The notes below the pieces were generated by a model. The model worked only from the letters and a program-made list of their open reading frames with translations, had not been told where the DNA came from and did not search any database. This document shows, in pieces, positions 6,931 through 10,841 of a stretch of DNA of 10,841 nucleotides. Both the position numbers and the translations under genes were made by a program. The stretch's first letter is position 1, and every line of letters starts with the position of its first letter. This DNA is from Lachnospiraceae bacterium UBA1729 (GTDB lineage: Bacteria; Bacillota; Clostridia; Lachnospirales; Lachnospiraceae): positions 31,961-42,801 of the forward strand of contig DCIJ01000008.1 of the NCBI GenBank assembly GCA_002315945.1, written 5' to 3'.

Positions 6931-6982
6931 GGGGACGGTTCTTTTGCAACGAGGAGCGCCCTTTTGTAACGAGGAGCGTCCC
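6931..6982 (-). repeat. 20-bp tandem repeat (two copies) with short inverted ends, in the leader of the NifX-SlyD gene
   Basis: Plus-strand bases 6941-6960 and 6961-6980 form a head-to-tail repeat of CTTTTGYAACGAGGAGCGYC matching at 18 of 20 positions, both differences being C/T. A much weaker third match may follow. GGGACG at 6932-6937 is the inverse complement of CGTCCC at 6977-6982, so the transcript could form a short closing stem around the repeats. The GAACCGTCCCC edge, read on the minus strand, resembles dispersed REP-like repeats I remember from clostridial genomes; copy number cannot be judged from one window. The whole element lies within the 101-base gap between two genes of the operon. 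Confidence 0.7.
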
Positions 6983-7021
6983 TCTGCATCGTCCATTTTG
7001 TCGCATGAATGTGTACTTTGA

Positions 7022-7279
7022 TCACTTCATAATGTTAAACAAGCCTGAAATTTTCTTAGAATCCAAAATTATCTGCTTTTTATTTATCCTCAGATATTGC
7101 TCAATGGCCTCAGTCTCTTCGCTGGTAAAACCATCATTTTTTGTTACTATGCACTCAGGAACCACAGCCTCGCACATATCTCTTCCTCTTTCAAATGTCA
7201 AAGATACCATAGGTTTTCCTTCTTTGACAACAACCGAGCTGTAGGTCATCTTCATTTCTTCGTTTGGATTAAGTGCCAT
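7022..7279 (-). CDS. 85-residue protein of unknown function
   Basis: This is a small protein beginning MALNPNEEMKMTYSSVVV. The ATG at 7279 is preferred over a GTG six codons upstream because GGCAGG lies 6 bases before it. The body looks like a short beta sheet (TYSSVVV, PMVSLTF, EAVVPECIV) followed by an acidic helix (SEETEAIEQYL) and a basic, hydrophobic tail (KKQIILDSKKISGLFNIMK). Two cysteines (C36 and C43, CX6C) are the only notable residues. There is no signal peptide. It is the first gene after a good promoter and probably shares a transcript with the NifX-SlyD fusion 101 bases downstream. I do not recognise the family. Confidence 0.7.
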   Translation of the reverse strand: MALNPNEEMKMTYSSVVVKEGKPMVSLTFERGRDMCEAVVPECIVTKNDGFTSEETEAIEQYLRINKKQIILDSKKISGLFNIMK

Positions 7280-7307
7280 CGTATACCTGCCTTTCACTAC
7301 TTTCGAT

Positions 7308-7336
7308 AGTATAACACAAGGAACTTGGCAGGTAAA
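7308..7336 (-). promoter_or_regulatory. promoter of the small protein / NifX-SlyD / GNAT operon
   Basis: On the minus strand TTTACC (7336-7331) and TATACT (7313-7308) are 17 bases apart, and TGT immediately before the -10 makes it an extended -10 promoter. Transcription would start near 7301, giving a short leader before the ATG at 7279. The -35 overlaps the T-rich tail of the upstream terminator. Confidence 0.6.
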
Positions 7337-7371
7337 AGAATAATACCCAGAACCTAAAGCTCTGGGTATTA
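7332..7371 (-). terminator. intrinsic terminator of the large surface-protein gene
   Basis: Bases 7341-7351 and 7361-7371 form a perfect 11-bp inverted repeat (TAATACCCAGA / TCTGGGTATTA) with a 9-base loop. On the minus strand it is followed by TTCTTTTA, a U-rich tail. It begins 14 bases after the stop codon of the large gene, which fits Rho-independent termination of that gene. On the plus strand no comparable T-run follows, so it is probably one-directional. Confidence 0.85.
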
Positions 7372-7385
7372 AGGTTAAACTATTT

Positions 7386-10300
7386 TTAGTTTTCTTTTTT
7401 GCGGGTACTTACAAAAGCGCCAACTGCCATTGTTGCAACACCAGCTGCTGCAATTGGAGCTACTGGCATGCTATCATCTCCAGTCTTGGCTGCAAGAGGG
7501 GTTTCCTCATCATCTATTACGTACTCACCAGCTGTACCTGAAGCTGCAAGAGGGGTCTCTTCGTCTTCGATTTCGAGATAATTTTCAATCAATGCATCAG
7601 CATATTCAGCAGCTGCCAGAGGAACAAAACCATCATCTAAGAAAAAGACGGGCGCTCCTCCCCTGTTACGATTACCGTCGCCGTCGCCATCGTCGCCATC
7701 ATCACCATCGTCGCCATCATCATCGTCACCGTCATCGATGTCATCGTCATCATCATCGCCACCGTCATCGATGTCATCGTCGTCATCGATGTCATCATCA
7801 CCGCCACCGTCATCGATGTCATCGTCGTCATCATCGTCGTCATCGTCATCAATGTCGTCGCCAGCAAATTTCAATTCAGAAATCTGTTTGATCAGGTTAT
7901 CAATGTCGGTAGTGTCAATTGCATTATCTTCAAGTCTTCCAAGAAGCGCATTATATCTGAGTTGCTGCTGGATAAGGTTCAGTTTTGCTGCTGCCAGTTC
8001 TTCTGAAGCAGGAGCAGACAGTTCAATCTTCTGAACTTCTTCATAGGCCTTGTCAACAGCTTCCTTAGCTTCTTTTGCCTGCTGAAGAAGAGGAGTTACC
8101 TGACCATTGAGAATATTAACACCCTTATTAAGGAGGCCAGCTGCTGCGTCGCTTATGCCAAGAGTTCCCTTTGCTGTATGAAGTGCTCCAAGTTTCAGGA
8201 CATCAACTGTTACCAGACCGGCATTCTCCATAACAAGCGCAACATCCTTGGCATATTTGTCGCCTACTATTGCGCCATTAACTATTACTTCTCCGCCAGC
8301 CTTAACAGCATCTGCAGTTGACTCGATAAGATTTCCTGCATGAACTACCACCCATGCCTTGGAGATAAGTGCATCTTCCCATGCCTGTGCATACTCATGC
8401 TGGAACTGTGAAGATTCCTCTTCGCGATGCTTTGTAACAGTAGCTGCGTCCTCTACTTTTTCTATTGCATCCTTTATTCCATCAAAAATTGATCCAATCA
8501 GGGACTTTTTATTCTTGCCAGAAGCATCTCCATTGATTACAGACTCAACTATTTTCTTGATATCTCCAGCATTTTCCAGCAGACCATTCAGATCGCTCAT
8601 TCCAAAAAGCTTATGCAGGTATTCAGGATAATGCATAACTGCAAAATATCCCTCGCTGTTATCTTTTCCAAGCACTGCATATGCTATGGAAGCGCTGGCC
8701 AGATCTTCGACTGTGAGTTGGGCTGCATCCTTGTCAAGGCCTGGATAAATTGTATTAATTGCATCCAGTACAGTCTGGGCAGCCTTAACCTTGTCCTCGT
8801 CCTGGCGGTCTAAAATCACAAGTGCTGTAGTAATCTCGGCCAGTCTGTCAGGATCCTTAGCTATTGCAGCCACATCCTTAAGGCCCAGTCCTGCAGGCAG
8901 TTCTGCATACAGGCCATCTTCTCTGTTACCGATTTCAGTCAGTTCTCCAACTGCGTTACCTGTAATCAGTCCATACTTCTGAGTTTCAATGGTAAGATCA
9001 TGCTTATCATAATTTGATTTCGCATTATCCCTTTTGCACTGTGCCTCAATCAGCTGCTGAAGCTTCTGCTCTGCCTGCTGATATTTTTCGTAGCTGTTCT
9101 TATAGTCTTGCTGACCCTTTTTGATATCAGCCTTCTTATTTCCAATGATTTCATCGGAGTTCTTAATTACCTCCAAGCTGCTGATACCAGCATTTTCATC
9201 AGTCACAAAACTCTTCAATGAATCATCTTCTGATTCAGCAAGAACTACATCCTCATGGTTAACTACCTTAGTGCCATCAGCATTTAGAGAAAGTTCTTTG
9301 CTACTGTCTGATTTGGAAACAAGCTTATTATTGGTGCCATCATAGACATAGAGGCTGCCATCAACAGTGACAATGTCACTTACCAGCTGAAGCTCGGTAG
9401 CATCTGGCATACCGTGCCATTTTCCCATGATATCTTTATAATATATCTGCCCAGCCTTATACATATAGGAAGGTGCATCCCAGCCTCCATGCTGATATGT
9501 AACTAATTTTTCGTCAATAATGTACCCCTGAGCCTTATCATTCCATTTGGCAACAACTTCCTGCATATCACCAAACTCATTTGCATTTTTGCCGGCAACC
9601 TGGATTCTGACAGTGATCTGACCTTCTCCGGAAGCATATACAGCGCTCTTATCACCAACTTCAGTATAGGTTATATTGTCATATACATATTCGCCATTTT
9701 TGTTTGTTACTTCCATTTTGTCGACAATAGCATTGCCCTGTTCATCGGTCCTGCCTGTCTCAACATAGATGTAATCCTTATCACCCTCATGAGATACCAG
9801 ATAGTCCTTGTTGTTGTAGCTTAATACAACACCTTCTGTATGGACATTTTTAAGCTGAACACTTCCATCCTCATTTACTACATAAGAGTACAAATGAGTA
9901 TTTCCATTCTCATCATTTGTGCAGAAAACTGTATTGCCATCCTCGGTCTTCATTACAGTATCATTCTTGGAATAAACCTCCGCATTATTGATACCATTCT
10001 CTTTTAACAGATAGGATACTATTTTTTCTTCTGCGGCCTCTTTGATAGCCCCTGAAGACTGCTTCAGGCTTTCGGATGCAATGACAAATTCTGAATAGCC
10101 CTTCTGATCATAAGCATCTAACTGAGCTTTGGCATTATTCATCAGTTCTTCAGCTGCTTTGATTGCATCATACATATCAGAAAGCAGAGTTCCCTCTTCC
10201 TTAACGGGAACCTTTATCTCAACATTTGTTGTATCAAATTTTACAGTGCCGTCTTCGTTGTATTCGTAGTTTCCATTTTCATCAGTCTTAGCTACGACTA

Positions 10301-10841
10301 CAGTCACACTGTCTACTGCATCATCACCAGTCTTAAGCTGACCCAGGCTTGTTTTTCCATTATCACTGGCAAGAGTCTCACTCTCCTTAAGCACAGTGTT
10401 ATAAGCTTCCAGAGCATTCTGATATGCCTCCTGAGCCTTCTCATACTCAGCCTGATAGCCCTCAAAAGTCTTCTGGGCTTCGTTAGCAGTCTTAATAGCC
10501 TGGCTCAAATCCTTAGTATCTTCGATAACCTGGTCTACAGCATCCTTAAAGTCCTCTACACTATCCTTGAGCTTATCTACTTCTGCACTGTTCTTTTCGT
10601 CCTTCAGCTTATCAACTGAATCCTTCAGTTTGTCATAATCAGAGGACAGACTGTCCTGTGTATCCTTAATTTCCTGAGTCAGCTTGTCCATATTGTCCTG
10701 GAGGTGCTCCTGGAAATCAGTAAGCTCTTTGCTCATATCATTGAAAAAAGAGTTTACTTTGGAAAGCATGTTGTAAGCCTTATCAGCATGAGCTTTTGCT
10801 TTTTCCAGATTTTTTTCAGCTGCTTCCTTCTCCTTCTTGGC
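7386..10841 (-). CDS. large surface protein with coiled coils, Asp-rich tract and degenerate wall-anchor tail (5' partial)
   Basis: The frame is open to the right edge: 24 coding codons (KKEKEAAEKNLEKAKAHADK and neighbours) precede the first internal Met at 10769, so the true start lies outside and at least 1151 residues are encoded. In order there are: an N-terminal coiled coil to about 10370, with repeated DKLKDSV heptads; a beta-rich region with a helical insertion and Asn/Gly/Asp-rich turns such as DENGN and NEDGS (about 10350-9140); a second coiled coil (about 9130-9000); a long Ala-rich helical region to about 7870; a 63-residue Asp-rich tract (7674-7862); and an anchor region. The anchor has two 18-residue repeats with EETPLAA, then AAKTGD, a hydrophobic segment (about 7466-7410) and the basic end RKKEN. 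This looks like a sortase substrate, but LPXTG is not intact. It is probably an extracellular adhesion, stalk or cation-binding protein. I do not recognise the family. Confidence 0.85.
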   Translation of the reverse strand, partial: AKKEKEAAEKNLEKAKAHADKAYNMLSKVNSFFNDMSKELTDFQEHLQDNMDKLTQEIKDTQDSLSSDYDKLKDSVDKLKDEKNSAEVDKLKDSVEDFKDAVDQVIEDTKDLSQAIKTANEAQKTFEGYQAEYEKAQEAYQNALEAYNTVLKESETLASDNGKTSLGQLKTGDDAVDSVTVVVAKTDENGNYEYNEDGTVKFDTTNVEIKVPVKEEGTLLSDMYDAIKAAEELMNNAKAQLDAYDQKGYSEFVIASESLKQSSGAIKEAAEEKIVSYLLKENGINNAEVYSKNDTVMKTEDGNTVFCTNDENGNTHLYSYVVNEDGSVQLKNVHTEGVVLSYNNKDYLVSHEGDKDYIYVETGRTDEQGNAIVDKMEVTNKNGEYVYDNITYTEVGDKSAVYASGEGQITVRIQVAGKNANEFGDMQEVVAKWNDKAQGYIIDEKLVTYQHGGWDAPSYMYKAGQIYYKDIMGKWHGMPDATELQLVSDIVTVDGSLYVYDGTNNKLVSKSDSSKELSLNADGTKVVNHEDVVLAESEDDSLKSFVTDENAGISSLEVIKNSDEIIGNKKADIKKGQQDYKNSYEKYQQAEQKLQQLIEAQCKRDNAKSNYDKHDLTIETQKYGLITGNAVGELTEIGNREDGLYAELPAGLGLKDVAAIAKDPDRLAEITTALVILDRQDEDKVKAAQTVLDAINTIYPGLDKDAAQLTVEDLASASIAYAVLGKDNSEGYFAVMHYPEYLHKLFGMSDLNGLLENAGDIKKIVESVINGDASGKNKKSLIGSIFDGIKDAIEKVEDAATVTKHREEESSQFQHEYAQAWEDALISKAWVVVHAGNLIESTADAVKAGGEVIVNGAIVGDKYAKDVALVMENAGLVTVDVLKLGALHTAKGTLGISDAAAGLLNKGVNILNGQVTPLLQQAKEAKEAVDKAYEEVQKIELSAPASEELAAAKLNLIQQQLRYNALLGRLEDNAIDTTDIDNLIKQISELKFAGDDIDDDDDDDDDDDIDDGGGDDDIDDDDDIDDGGDDDDDDIDDGDDDDGDDGDDGDDGDGDGNRNRGGAPVFFLDDGFVPLAAAEYADALIENYLEIEDEETPLAASGTAGEYVIDDEETPLAAKTGDDSMPVAPIAAAGVATMAVGAFVSTRKKEN
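7410..7487 (-). other. wall-anchor-like C-terminal signal (KTGD, hydrophobic helix, RKKEN)
   Basis: The segment reads PLAAKTGD, then a hydrophobic stretch (APIAAAGVATMAVGAFV) and a charged tail. Position and layout match a Gram-positive sorting signal, but the usual Pro (LPxTG or VPKTG) is replaced by Ala, giving AAKTG. It may be cut by a variant sortase, or serve simply as a membrane anchor. Confidence 0.6.
7489..7600 (-). repeat. two tandem 54-base units encoding an 18-residue anchor-proximal repeat
   Basis: The protein has IEDEETPLAASGTAGEYV followed directly by IDDEETPLAAKTGDDSMP. The DNA core GCTGCAAGAGGGGT occurs on the plus strand at 7489-7502 and 7543-7556, exactly 54 bases apart. 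A looser third PLAA occurs upstream (GFVPLAAAEYAD). The repeat sits at the junction between the Asp-rich tract and the anchor. Confidence 0.7.
7674..7862 (-). repeat. Asp-rich low-complexity tract (63 codons, 45 Asp)
   Basis: By my count the 63 codons give 45 Asp, 13 Gly and 5 Ile, including one run of 11 consecutive Asp. Both GAC and GAT codons are used and mixed. A 21-base unit encoding DDDIDDG is present in three exact copies starting at plus-strand 7728, 7761 and 7806. It sits where Sdr/Clf-type proteins carry their wall-spanning Ser-Asp repeats, so a spacer or divalent-cation-binding role is likely. Confidence 0.9.

Noticed and set aside
6941..6980. Possible minimal CRISPR-like repeat
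   Set aside because: The two units are directly adjacent with no spacer, and there are no cas genes.
6921..7025. 35-residue N-terminal extension of the NifX-SlyD protein
   Set aside because: It translates the intergenic repeat, overlaps the stop of the upstream gene, and the family-like N-terminus with its AGGAGGG site begins at 6920.
7674..7862. EF-hand or RTX-type calcium repeats in the Asp-rich tract
   Set aside because: The spacing of Asp and Gly does not match DxDxDG loops or GGXGXD nonapeptides; it is simple low complexity.
7430..8034. Ser-rich and His/Arg-rich open frames on the plus strand, and a Met/Thr-rich second frame on the minus strand, across the Asp-rich tract
   Set aside because: They are by-products of the GAY codon repeat read in other frames; they have no ribosome binding site and no non-repetitive protein-like sequence.
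10767..10769. Met at 10769 as the start of the large surface protein
   Set aside because: The same frame continues as coiled-coil sequence to the window edge, no ribosome binding site precedes this Met, and no signal peptide follows it.

Overview
The window looks like chromosome from a low-to-mid GC Gram-positive anaerobe, most likely a Lachnospiraceae-type member of the Clostridia (Butyrivibrio/Roseburia-like). This rests on strong AGGAGG-type ribosome binding sites, TTGnnn/TATAAT-type promoters, a lipoprotein ApbE, a PflX-type radical SAM protein, a secreted protein of clostridial style, and a wall-anchor-like C-terminus ending in a KTGD / hydrophobic / RKKEN tail. The genus is inferred from style of sequence, not from any search. 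No RNA gene, CRISPR array, insertion sequence or phage gene was seen, and no stretch over 300 bases lacks a gene.

Layout. (1) Positions 1-2108, minus strand: apbE (FAD:protein FMN transferase, lipoprotein), then a secreted six-cysteine protein of unknown function, then the first 47 codons of a single-pass membrane protein cut by the left edge. (2) Positions 2159-5554, plus strand: a probable three-gene operon with a YihS/AGE-family sugar isomerase, a PflX-like radical SAM protein and a cytosolic CapA-type metallophosphatase. It diverges from apbE through a short control region in which the two predicted promoters overlap. apbE appears to be read from a nearly leaderless transcript. (3) Positions 5558-7279, minus strand: a probable three-gene operon with an 85-residue unknown protein, a fusion of a NifX-type domain to a SlyD-type FKBP prolyl isomerase through a Cys/His/Gly-rich linker, and an AANAT-like GNAT acetyltransferase. 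It converges on the CapA gene with a 3-base gap. A 20-bp tandem repeat flanked by short inverted ends sits in the leader of the fusion gene. (4) Positions 7386-10841, minus strand: a very large surface protein, open at the right edge, with coiled coils, a beta-rich middle, a helical region, a 63-residue Asp-rich tract and a degenerate wall-anchor signal. It is followed by a clear intrinsic terminator whose T-rich tail runs into the -35 element of the next operon.

How it fits together. No single pathway ties the window together. The apbE group suggests extracytoplasmic flavinylation, but the flavin acceptor is not visible. The isomerase operon pairs carbohydrate isomerization with an orphan radical SAM activase-like protein and a CapA phosphatase without an obvious shared substrate. 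The NifX-linker-SlyD fusion is the most unusual protein design here and suggests a metal-binding chaperone or metallocluster carrier with folding activity. The large Asp-rich protein is probably a cell-surface, possibly cation-binding, structural or adhesion protein.
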